Of a DNA stretch of 64,000 bases, positions 38,201-45,258 are shown one piece after another. The stretch lies in contig NC_015554.1 in NCBI RefSeq assembly GCF_000213655.1, forward strand, positions 868,001 to 932,000, written 5' to 3'. Position 1 is the first letter of the stretch. Every line of letters starts with the position of its first letter. Source of the DNA: Alteromonas naphthalenivorans (lineage in GTDB: Bacteria; Pseudomonadota; Gammaproteobacteria; Enterobacterales; Alteromonadaceae). The position numbers and the translations under genes were made by a program. Under the pieces are notes generated by a model that was not told the DNA's origin, ran no database searches, and worked only from the letters and a program-made list of their open reading frames with translations.

Positions 38201-41200
38201 TACTGTTGATACAGTTAGACCAACTGTTAGCAATATTAACCCAGTTCACAACGCAAAAGACGTTCCCGTTAATATTGCATTAACTGTGGTGATGAGTGAA
38301 CGGATCGACCCGGAAAGTGTAACCAGTGATAGCTTCTATATCGAAGATAACTCGACAAGGGAACGTATTGAAGGGTTAATAGATGTTAAGGACGATAGCA
38401 CGACTATCACTTTTACCCCTAATGCGGCGTTTCTTGTAGGAAGGCAACACAGAATATATTTGAGAAGTGGAATTAAAGACCTCTTTGGTAATTCCATGTC
38501 TAACCGTAATTACTATTTTACTACAGCGTTTGATGCTGATGGTGTTGCTCCACTGATCAGTAGTATTAGTGTTAATGAAGGAGAAACATCTGTACCTGTT
38601 AATGCCAGGTTGAATGTGAGGTTTGATGAAGCGATAAACAGCTATTCAACTAAGAACATACAACTCTTTAAGAGTGATGAAATTGTTGCAGTAGACCTTA
38701 CCAATAGCAGTGATCTGCGCACAGCAACCTTAAAGCCTAAGTTAAACTTGGAGCCTGAGACAGGCTATACCCTAGTTGTTGATGGTATTTCTGATCTTAG
38801 TGGTAATCTGCTTGAATCTGCACAATCAACTTCTTTCACCACAGGTACTCAAACTGATACACAAACAGGGTCATTGATGAGTTACAGCCCGAAAAGTGGT
38901 GCAACGGACGTGGCATTGAATGCGACGATTACGGCAGACTTCAGTGAGCGTATTGACCCGACATCACTGACCAGTGAGTCATTCAGGTTGTATAACAATA
39001 CGGAAAAACGCAATGAGGCTGCGACATTGAGCCTAAGTGCAGACGGTAAGCGTGTGACGTTAACCCCGGATGTATTGTTAGAAGAAGGGCATCATTATTA
39101 CGTGTATATCAGTTGGGGTAGCTACCTGAAGGATATCGCAGGTAATAACGTGGGCAGTTATCATCAGTATACGTTTACGGCAGGTGTCAGTGAAGACGCG
39201 CAGGCGCCGAGTGTGATAGCAAACAACCTGTCGCAAGGGTTAACGGATGTGCCAGTGAATGCCCCGGTGAGACTGTTTCTGGATGAGACGTTAGCGGCAC
39301 ACTGTGTGAATGAGGAGACGGTATCGCTCCAAAATAGTACAGGTACAGTATCGGGCAGTGTGGCACTGAGCAGTGATCGCAGAACGATTACGTTTACGCC
39401 GGATGAATATCTGGTGGCGGGTGAAGATTATGAGCTACTTGTTGCGGGTGTGTGTGATGTAGCGGGTAATGAAGTTGCTGAGTATCGCATGGACTTCACA
39501 GCCGATAGTAGCGGCAGTGTTGATACTGCCTACCCAAGAATAAGCAGTGTTACACCGACAAACAATACATCAGATGTATCAGTTAACACAGCGATTGTGG
39601 TGACCTTTAACGAAGCAGTCGATGCACTAAACATTAATGATGCAGTGCGAGTTCAGGTGAATGGCCAAAGTGGTTATGTAGCGGGTGACTATCAGGTAGA
39701 AGGCAGCGTGGTGACGTTTACGCCAAGTGAGCCATTACCGGGTAGTACACAAATCAGAACAAGTATTTACTACGTCAAAGATAGAGTTGGAAATAGTGCA
39801 TGTTGTTGGAATTATTACTTCACAACAGAAGACGAGCTTGATACTACGGCACCAACCGTAAGCAGTATCAGTCCGGCAGACGGAGCCATGGATATAGGAG
39901 TAGGTACGCCAATCGTACTAAGCTTCAATGAATCGTTAAATGCAGCTACGGTCAACAGTAATCACTTCAAGTTATATTCAGAGGGCAGCATTATTACGCC
40001 GAGCGTTTACCGCTCTGCAGACAGTAAAACAATCACCTTGCGTGGCACCTGGCCAGCCGGAAAGTCACTGTCAGTAATCGTCACGGACGATGTGCAGGAC
40101 TTAAGCGGTAATGCAATGGCGGATTATGTCAGCCTATTTAGCACAGCAGTGGTAGATAATGACAACGGTAGGCCAAGTGTCTCACGCCTATACCCGAACA
40201 GTGGTGCCAATAATGTACCGAGTGTTGGCAGTATAGTGATGTACACCTCAGAGCCAATGGATGAAAGTTCCTTACATGATGCTTTCCATGTAGCGGAAAA
40301 CGGTGTACTGGTAGAGGGACAGATTACGCTGTCAGCATCAGGTCAGGCAATCGAATTCACACCGGATGAAGCCTTTGTAGAAGGTGCACTCGTTCATGTT
40401 TATCTGGATAGCACAGCGCGTGATGATTCAGGTAATGCGATGAACCATTATCAAGGTCAGTTCCGCATGGCGACAACTACGGCAACAGCAGGGGTGCGAC
40501 CAACGCCTAATGCTTATCTGCCAAGTAACGGTTTAACCAATGTGTCGCTAAATCCGAGCATGCGTATCGTTTATAACCAAGATATGGATGAGACTACCAT
40601 TACTGATGAATTCATTGTGATGCGCAACAATGATGGCAGTGCCTTTCCGGCTACGATAAGTCTGGCAGATGATTTACGTACAGTGGAAATCACGCCGCAA
40701 TCACTCTTATCGGCTGACAGTTACTATTATGTGAGTCTGTCAAGTAACATTCTGGATACAGATGGTGACCGTCAGTACTGGAGTCGCAGTTATGGCTTCA
40801 CCACAGGTGAAGTAGCGGTAGAAGACTTGCAGGCCCCACGAGTAACTGCGATGAGTCCGGCAACGGGAATGGAAAACGTGGCATTGAATCCGCGTTATCA
40901 CGTGCGCTTTGATGAAGCGATTAACCCATACAGCTTCGAACGCATAGCAGATATGAGTATCTCGTACAGTGCAAGTAATACCGAAGTGTTGTACCACCGT
41001 TACTCACCATTATCAGAGAGTACGGAACACACAGAAACAATTACACAGGTAGAAGACTTGTCGGGCAATAAAGTTGTTTCACACAGTGAAACCTTTACAA
41101 CCGGAACAGGACCAGACCTGACCAGTCCGAATTACAGTACTTATTTACCCTACTCGAACAGTACAGTTGCAGTAAATAGTAGTGTGATCTGGGTAATGAA

Positions 41201-42752
41201 CGAGGTTGTTGATCCACTCACGGTGAACAGCAGCACCGTATATGTACGAGATGTAAACAATGGTTCGGTTCATGTCGCGGGTAGTGCCAGTATTGGTCAG
41301 GATGGCAAGACAATAACTTGGGTACCAGACAATGTACTGACAGCAGGTCGACGGTTTAATGCACGGCTCGGCGGTGTGGCGGACATCAGTGGTAATACAA
41401 ACTCATCAGATAGCTTCTACTTCTATACCAGTTTGGAAGAAGATACAGCAGCACCAGTTGTAACAGGCACATCAGTGCACGAAGGCTTAACCGACGTGGC
41501 GGTAAATGCCCGAGTGAGAGTGAAGTTTAGTGAAACGATAAGTCATTTATCACTGGGTGGCATTACCCTGACTCATAACGGTGAGCAGATTGCGGTAAAT
41601 CGTGCACTGGATAGCTCACATGCGCTGGTCACGCTCACCCCGGTGACCCTGCTTCCGGCGGGTGAGACGCTAAGCTTGAATGTAAGCGGTGTGAAAGACC
41701 TGGCAGATAACGTGCAGGTAGAAGACATCAATATCAACTTCACAACAGAGCTGGGTATCGATACACAAACAGGGTCATTGATGAGTTACAGCCCGAAAAG
41801 TGGTGCAACGGACGTGGCATTGAATGCGACGATTACGGCAGACTTCAGTGAGCGTATTGACCCGACATCACTGACCAGTGAGTCATTCAGGTTGTATAAC
41901 AATACGGAAAAACGCAATGAGGCTGCGACATTGAGCCTAAGTGCAGACGGTAAGCGTGTGACGTTAACCCCGGATGTATTGTTAGAAGAAGGGCATCATT
42001 ATTACGTGTATATCAGTTGGGGTAGCTACCTGAAGGATATCGCAGGTAATAACGTGGGCAGTTATCATCAGTATACGTTTACGGCAGGTGTCAGTGAAGA
42101 CGCGCAGGCGCCGAGTGTGATAGCAAACAACCTGTCGCAAGGGTTAACGGATGTGCCAGTGAATGCCCCGGTGAGACTGTTTCTGGATGAGACGTTAGCG
42201 GCACACTGTGTGAATGAGGAGACGGTATCGCTCCAAAATAGTACAGGTACAGTATCGGGCAGTGTGGCACTGAGCAGTGATCGCAGAACGATTACGTTTA
42301 CGCCGGATGAATATCTGGTGGCGGGTGAAGATTATGAGCTACTTGTTGCGGGCGTGTGTGATGTAGCGGGTAATGAAGTTGCTGAGTATCGCTTGGCGTT
42401 TACCACTGAAAACACGGGTGTAGTGGATAATTCTTACCCAACCCTTACAGCTATGACGCCAGCACATAGCTCAACAGGCAATGCGGTTAATGCGCCTATC
42501 GAGATGACTTTCAGTGAGCCACTTGATATTAGAAATATTACGTCTAATCATTCAGGTGGTGAGATTCGAATTTATTCGGGGTCAAATTATTACGACGGTT
42601 TTTTCTCATTCAATGGTGATGTCGTTACCTTTTGGCCGACCAATCCGTTGCCGCAAAATACGCAAATTACGATTTATTTACGATATATTAAAGACCGCGT
42701 TGGAAATTCATATTGTTGCAGAAGTTATTCGTTCACAACGCAAACCTTGTAA
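35283..42752 (+). CDS. giant repeat protein with 15 Big_5-type Ig-like domains
   Basis: About 2489 residues. ATG 35283 is preferred over 35262 because AGGGATAGAG precedes it and a signal peptide follows (LNLLLLTGLCFSAFFLKTNA). Order: beta domain; Big_2-like domain; thrombospondin-3-like Ca loops (DMDSDGIPDD, DTDGDGLTDLEE, DSDGDGISDGLE); second Big_2-like domain; LVIVD-type propeller repeats (GLQVISVVDT, GVQIVDISEP, GIEIFNVANP); bacterial Ig domain; second Ca-loop cluster (DTDGDGLIDGEE, DSDGDGRKDGDE); then 15 Big_5/SbsA-type domains of about 105 residues. Domains 4-5 and 13-14 are nearly identical in DNA. Ends in FTTQTL with no anchor, barrel or LPXTG. Probably a secreted or surface adhesin-like fibre; binding partner unknown. 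Confidence 0.85.
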   Translation: MRKGQLNLLLLTGLCFSAFFLKTNATELDKNCVINILNRTIQVSEDGGWALPNVPSNMGQIRARATCKLEDGRTVSGQSDYFNVVRNGITKVGDIKFEKLDPIPVSLRFSTTDTLLLDNPKQTFPLTVTGFFADGSVDDLTAGDKGTNYSSTNETIASVSTDGVVTARANGVALISARKDGVLASRRVEVRIGGDMDSDGIPDDAERALGLNPNDPIDALEDHDNDGLSALEEYQAGTNIFEADTDGDGLTDLEELTGGTNGFVTNPLLADSDGDGISDGLEIAGGSDPNDSESGNLTDYLDFITVSPENLLLTYNAIDGEASGKLSVTGYMLDGTSVDLTQQSSGTRYTTDDITIANFGLSDGEIFAGQSGETTITVTNRDESFVVNVTVTQFDPVVQSTVSIPGYANNVDIQGNLAYIAAGDSGLQVISVVDTLNPEIIGSVDTQGISIDVKAVGSYAYLADGSEGVQIVDISEPENAKIVSKLDTAGTAQDLSVKGDFVFVADGSAGIEIFNVANPNKPFAIGSTEHLTDVKGIAVENNFMVAVGGTTLSLFDIEDPSAPLHLSSVNIGTVKDVEISNEYVYVAAYSTGYRIYKITDAGMLELKGGDRTFVPRDVAVTNGFTFFAEQLFPNVVAYVNTKNPDEPFFQDTINLSPLGDYAGTGIALNATHAFITEERYVVGSDYKATGDTKLFIAQYRELNDANGIPPTVSLVEPATDGVTVEGARLTLTADAQDDIAVGKVDFYVNNLLVAQDTTYPYSVPFTVPQNVGNIAVKAVATDLGSNSTTTVTVTLEVQNDEDGDGLGDEEEANTWMTDANNPDTDGDGLIDGEEVARGINPNNQDSDGDGRKDGDEVAAGTDPANPDIIAPTTVATEPTTDETEVAENSAIIVTFSEALSRKSVNANSIRVYGDGGVPVPGNVKLIGGDTQVLFTPNALMADYTVHEVVIGIVKDTAGNPLAQEQRFTFETGNTVDTVRPTVSNINPVHNAKDVPVNIALTVVMSERIDPESVTSDSFYIEDNSTRERIEGLIDVKDDSTTITFTPNAAFLVGRQHRIYLRSGIKDLFGNSMSNRNYYFTTAFDADGVAPLISSISVNEGETSVPVNARLNVRFDEAINSYSTKNIQLFKSDEIVAVDLTNSSDLRTATLKPKLNLEPETGYTLVVDGISDLSGNLLESAQSTSFTTGTQTDTQTGSLMSYSPKSGATDVALNATITADFSERIDPTSLTSESFRLYNNTEKRNEAATLSLSADGKRVTLTPDVLLEEGHHYYVYISWGSYLKDIAGNNVGSYHQYTFTAGVSEDAQAPSVIANNLSQGLTDVPVNAPVRLFLDETLAAHCVNEETVSLQNSTGTVSGSVALSSDRRTITFTPDEYLVAGEDYELLVAGVCDVAGNEVAEYRMDFTADSSGSVDTAYPRISSVTPTNNTSDVSVNTAIVVTFNEAVDALNINDAVRVQVNGQSGYVAGDYQVEGSVVTFTPSEPLPGSTQIRTSIYYVKDRVGNSACCWNYYFTTEDELDTTAPTVSSISPADGAMDIGVGTPIVLSFNESLNAATVNSNHFKLYSEGSIITPSVYRSADSKTITLRGTWPAGKSLSVIVTDDVQDLSGNAMADYVSLFSTAVVDNDNGRPSVSRLYPNSGANNVPSVGSIVMYTSEPMDESSLHDAFHVAENGVLVEGQITLSASGQAIEFTPDEAFVEGALVHVYLDSTARDDSGNAMNHYQGQFRMATTTATAGVRPTPNAYLPSNGLTNVSLNPSMRIVYNQDMDETTITDEFIVMRNNDGSAFPATISLADDLRTVEITPQSLLSADSYYYVSLSSNILDTDGDRQYWSRSYGFTTGEVAVEDLQAPRVTAMSPATGMENVALNPRYHVRFDEAINPYSFERIADMSISYSASNTEVLYHRYSPLSESTEHTETITQVEDLSGNKVVSHSETFTTGTGPDLTSPNYSTYLPYSNSTVAVNSSVIWVMNEVVDPLTVNSSTVYVRDVNNGSVHVAGSASIGQDGKTITWVPDNVLTAGRRFNARLGGVADISGNTNSSDSFYFYTSLEEDTAAPVVTGTSVHEGLTDVAVNARVRVKFSETISHLSLGGITLTHNGEQIAVNRALDSSHALVTLTPVTLLPAGETLSLNVSGVKDLADNVQVEDININFTTELGIDTQTGSLMSYSPKSGATDVALNATITADFSERIDPTSLTSESFRLYNNTEKRNEAATLSLSADGKRVTLTPDVLLEEGHHYYVYISWGSYLKDIAGNNVGSYHQYTFTAGVSEDAQAPSVIANNLSQGLTDVPVNAPVRLFLDETLAAHCVNEETVSLQNSTGTVSGSVALSSDRRTITFTPDEYLVAGEDYELLVAGVCDVAGNEVAEYRLAFTTENTGVVDNSYPTLTAMTPAHSSTGNAVNAPIEMTFSEPLDIRNITSNHSGGEIRIYSGSNYYDGFFSFNGDVVTFWPTNPLPQNTQITIYLRYIKDRVGNSYCCRSYSFTTQTL
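38856..39488 (+). repeat. 633-bp internal duplication, copy 1
   Basis: Encodes Big_5 domains 4 and 5 of the giant protein. It matches 41760-42392 at a constant offset of 2904 bp. By eye the only difference is T at 39449 against C at 42353, which is silent (Gly codon GGT/GGC). Flanking domains are related but clearly diverged, so this is a recent conversion or duplication event. Confidence 0.95.
41760..42392 (+). repeat. 633-bp internal duplication, copy 2
   Basis: Encodes Big_5 domains 13 and 14 of the giant protein, nearly identical to 38856-39488. The identity stops sharply on both sides (after GAGTATCGC on the right), with diverged but homologous domains following each copy. Confidence 0.95.
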
Positions 42753-42770
42753 GTCGTTTAAGGAAAGACA

Positions 42771-43202
42771 ATGGAAACAAAAAAAAACAGAGTCATAGTA
42801 GTAAGTGTCGGTGTCTTAGCTATAGCGGCACTGGGTTACCTGTTTTTCAGCGAAAATAGTGAACATAGCGAAAATCTGCAATCACTTGCTGGTAATGAAA
42901 AATTTGATGAACAGTCCATAGATAAGAACAGGGATAGTAATATCGTAAATGTTCCTGTGGAGTATCCTGATTATCGTCCGAAAGTTGCAGAACAAAATGC
43001 GAGTGCTAGCACCGAGAAGAACAACGCTAATGTCGATGCTATGCTACAGGAATCTGAAGAGAAGCTTGTTGCAGCTATTACTTCTTTCAACGATGTACTA
43101 GATGATCCAACAGCGCAAAGAGAAATAATAGAACAAAACCAGGAAGCACGTGAAGCAAAGAAAAAGGCTATCCTGCAGAAGCTAAAGAATGGAGACTTGT
43201 AG
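42771..43202 (+). CDS. small membrane-anchored protein of unknown function
   Basis: A 143-residue protein with AAGGAAAGACA before ATG 42771. One N-terminal membrane helix (VIVVSVGVLAIAALGYLFF) anchors a charged, probably periplasmic, region with a disordered linker (SENSEHSENLQ) and a Lys/Glu/Gln-rich helical end (NQEAREAKKKAILQKLKNG) of coiled-coil character. No Cys and no known domain. It lies 18 nt after the giant repeat gene and just before the thioredoxin-like gene, so it likely belongs to the same complex. Function is not known. Confidence 0.7.
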   Translation: METKKNRVIVVSVGVLAIAALGYLFFSENSEHSENLQSLAGNEKFDEQSIDKNRDSNIVNVPVEYPDYRPKVAEQNASASTEKNNANVDAMLQESEEKLVAAITSFNDVLDDPTAQREIIEQNQEAREAKKKAILQKLKNGDL

Positions 43203-43206
43203 CAGT

Positions 43207-44085
43207 ATGAAGTACCTAATACTCTTTTTAAGTATTTTGTTGGGGTATAGTGGTTTCGCTAAAGCAAATGACACAAACGAACTAAACGCAAAAATAATCC
43301 CTACCCCAGAGGTTTATAGTGACTTTTTAATAGAGCCTTGGAAACCGAGTGCACCCAGCGTAATTGTGTTTAAAGATCCCAATTGTGGTTATTGCATTCG
43401 TGCACTGAAGGCGCTAGATAAATACAAAGACTACAATGTGTTTATGTTTTGGTCTCCGATCTTGGGTGATTACAGTGACAAACGTGTTGCAGCTATTATG
43501 GAGTGTGATGATCCGATTAGTCAGGGCGTTTTTGATGACGTTATTACTCGCAAGCCAATTGAATGCAAAAGTTCGGATGCCCTCAACCACGAACATTTTA
43601 GGTTGCAACAACTGAATAAAGAAATTGTTCAAAATTACAACCCTCAGTCAGTGCCTTCTTATTATTTCGGCGGGCAAAAAGTATATCTGAGCTCGTTGAA
43701 AAAGTTCAAGCAACAACTCACCAATGGTATTACACCAGTACAACTGGATTGGGCACGATATGAAACATTGCGTTTAAAACAGAGTGGAAATCAAGGGTTA
43801 GCTAACGCAATCCTATTTGTATCTAATGAGTTGTCTACCAATAAGAGTCTCATTTCTTCACTGGAAAATGACTTTCGTTACAACTGGCATCTTGCGCAGA
43901 GTACTTGTGAAAACAAAAATTGTACAAAAGACGAAGAATCAAATCGCTCGGCAGAGCTGAGACTATTAATGGATGTACCAGAAGGTGCTCAAATTGCTTT
44001 AGCGATCGATGGTATGGTTATTCAATCAGAACGCATCAACCAATATCTAAGCAATGACTCTATTAATGCGATCAATGTTCTTTAG
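43207..44085 (+). CDS. periplasmic DsbC/DsbG-like thioredoxin-fold oxidoreductase
   Basis: About 292 residues from ATG 43207 (an upstream in-frame ATG at 43189 overlaps the previous gene; the signal peptide MKYLILFLSILLGYSGFAKA begins at 43207). The thioredoxin fold has the active site NCGYC in VIVFKDPNCGYCIRALKAL, and the cis-Pro loop SVPSYYFGGQ, as in DsbC/DsbG-type disulfide isomerases. Two more Cys (MECDD, IECKSS) may form a structural disulfide as in DsbC. The C-terminal ~90 residues are extra. Last gene of the run headed by a 26-Cys C-terminal exported protein, which is its obvious candidate client. Confidence 0.85.
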   Translation: MKYLILFLSILLGYSGFAKANDTNELNAKIIPTPEVYSDFLIEPWKPSAPSVIVFKDPNCGYCIRALKALDKYKDYNVFMFWSPILGDYSDKRVAAIMECDDPISQGVFDDVITRKPIECKSSDALNHEHFRLQQLNKEIVQNYNPQSVPSYYFGGQKVYLSSLKKFKQQLTNGITPVQLDWARYETLRLKQSGNQGLANAILFVSNELSTNKSLISSLENDFRYNWHLAQSTCENKNCTKDEESNRSAELRLLMDVPEGAQIALAIDGMVIQSERINQYLSNDSINAINVL

Positions 44086-44110
44086 TTAATCTGTCCTAGC
44101 TCGGACCTGA

Positions 44111-44148
44111 TCTGACAGTTCCCCAGTGTTTCTAGGGGCATCGTCAGA
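44111..44148. repeat. Interrupted inverted repeat at the IS remnant end
   Basis: TCTGAC (44111-44116) and CCCC (44121-44124) pair with GGGG (44135-44138) and GTCAGA (44143-44148). It lies just outside the transposase fragment stop and resembles the terminal region of an IS481-type element. It could also act as a transcript-ending hairpin for the upstream run, although no T-run follows. Confidence 0.45.
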
Positions 44149-44154
44149 TTAGAT

Positions 44155-44412
44155 TTAAGCTAAATTATTTTCAGCCCAATTCTGTTTCCCACCAATTAAT
44201 TTTTCCATTGGCGTTCTGCCACAGCATATTTTCCCTTGATGAGATTGTTCACTATTGTAATAATTCAGCTACTCGTATATATCTTTCTGCAACATCTCCA
44301 GCGAATCATAAATTTTCTTGCCGGATGTGACCGGATAAAACTCGTTGAGATTGGTTTTGTGGAAGCGTTCACAGATCCCATTAGTCTGTGGATGACACTC
44401 TATTGATAGAAT
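44155..44412 (-). pseudogene. IS481-type transposase, 3' remnant
   Basis: Minus-strand translation gives the C-terminal part of an integrase-core transposase: HPQTNGICERFHK (containing the last Glu of the DDE triad), LNEFYPVTSGKKIYDSLEML, then YNSEQSHQGKICCGRTPMEK and a stop at 44155-44157. An in-frame TAG interrupts it after LQKDIYE. Upstream similarity fades and a stop occurs beyond about 44525, so most of the gene is missing. It resembles IS481-family transposases. This dead element sits at the right end of the accessory block, next to iscR. Confidence 0.8.
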
Positions 44413-44655
44413 ATGACTCAATTCTATCGGCACGATATGATTACCAAGAGAAATTTGCTCGGGAGTGAAATTGCCACCTAACTTGGTAATTAAACTAACC
44501 CAAATAAACGCATTACCCGCGATCGGCTATATTAGGTGCTTAGATAGAAAAAAATACGAGGCTGCTAAAACACTACGGCTTGGCCCCTCGCCCATGCTGC
44601 GTGAGCATTCCAGATTCGTTAGAAACCATTCCTGCTTTGGAATGGAAACGACAAA
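44413..44655. other. Non-coding stretch between IS remnant and IscR sites
   Basis: No supported gene. A plus-strand frame through here (44465-44746) runs across the iscR promoter and has no family-like features. A dyad CCATTCC, 6-nt gap, GGAATGG lies at 44626-44645, about 10 bp upstream of the first IscR-type site, and may be an operator. Its role is unknown. Confidence 0.4.
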
Positions 44656-44680
44656 ATACTTGACTAAATTACTAGGTCTT
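44656..44680 (+). promoter_or_regulatory. IscR type 1-like site, distal
   Basis: ATACTTGACTAAATTACTAG followed by GTCTT resembles the 25-bp type 1 IscR site of E. coli iscR (ATA, TTGACC/T, AATT, AC/GTC, GG). It directly abuts the proximal site. It is the weaker of the two, lacking the final TAT. Confidence 0.6.
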
Positions 44681-44705
44681 ATACTTGACCAATTTAGTCA
44701 GGTAT
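44681..44705 (+). promoter_or_regulatory. IscR type 1-like site, proximal
   Basis: ATACTTGACCAATTTAGTCA followed by GGTAT is a near-ideal type 1 IscR site. TTGACC inside it could serve as a -35. Its position just upstream of iscR implies autorepression by [2Fe-2S]-IscR, as in E. coli. Confidence 0.75.
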
Positions 44706-44716
44706 GTGAAAATTCT

Positions 44717-44725
44717 TGCTATATT
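44717..44725 (+). promoter_or_regulatory. iscR: Extended -10 of the iscR promoter
   Basis: TGCTATATT fits an extended -10 (TGn plus TATATT). The start would fall near 44732, giving a very short leader holding GGGAGG. Alternatively TTGACC (44685) with a poor -10 near 44708 gives a longer leader. The choice is unresolved. Confidence 0.5.
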
Positions 44726-44742
44726 AATAGCGGGAGGATTCT

Positions 44743-45228
44743 ATGAAATTAACATCTAAAGGGCGCTACGCAGTAACGGCAATGCTTGATGTAGCATTGC
44801 ATTCGACACGCGGTCCTGTGCCTCTCGCTGATATCTCTGAACGCCAAGCTATCTCGCTATCTTATTTAGAACAGCTTTTCTCTCGACTACGTAAAAACCA
44901 GTTAGTCGATAGTGTTCGTGGGCCAGGTGGTGGTTATTTACTAGGGCGCGATGCTGCCAATATATCAATTGGTGAAGTTATTCGTGCGGTAGATGAATCT
45001 GTAGATGCCACCCGTTGCCAAGGTCAAGCGGATTGTCAAAGTGGCGACCGTTGCCTAACTCATAGTTTATGGCAATACTTAAGCGATCGGATAAGTTCCT
45101 TTTTGAACGATATTACCCTTGGCGAATTAATGGCCAAGCGCGATGTTCAAGAAGTGGCTGGGCGTCAAGATAAAAGCGCCTCCCTTCGTAATGTTGCCAA
45201 CGATATCGAAGTTAGCTTTCAGTTATAA
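44743..45228 (+). CDS. iscR: iron-sulfur cluster assembly transcription factor IscR
   Basis: A 161-residue Rrf2-family regulator. The N-terminal winged helix begins [20 protein letters not shown], with the recognition helix near [15 protein letters not shown]. The cluster ligands C92, C98, C104 ([14 protein letters not shown]) and H107 are at the E. coli positions. It senses [2Fe-2S] supply and controls iron-sulfur assembly genes. The ribosome binding site is GGGAGG. Two tandem IscR-type sites lie upstream, and iscS starts 30 nt downstream. Confidence 0.97.
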   Translation: MKLTSKGRYAVTAMLDVALHSTRGPVPLADISERQAISLSYLEQLFSRLRKNQLVDSVRGPGGGYLLGRDAANISIGEVIRAVDESVDATRCQGQADCQSGDRCLTHSLWQYLSDRISSFLNDITLGELMAKRDVQEVAGRQDKSASLRNVANDIEVSFQL

Positions 45229-45258
45229 CAACAGTTTTAGAGAATGTTTTAGTCGCTT

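Noticed and set aside
35283..42752. Rhs/YD-repeat polymorphic toxin
   Set aside because: No YD repeats, no RHS core DPxGxx motif, and no toxin or immunity gene at the 3' end.
44465..44746. 93-codon plus-strand open frame before iscR
   Set aside because: It crosses both IscR-type sites and the -10 element, has no ribosome binding site and no family-like features; treated as chance.
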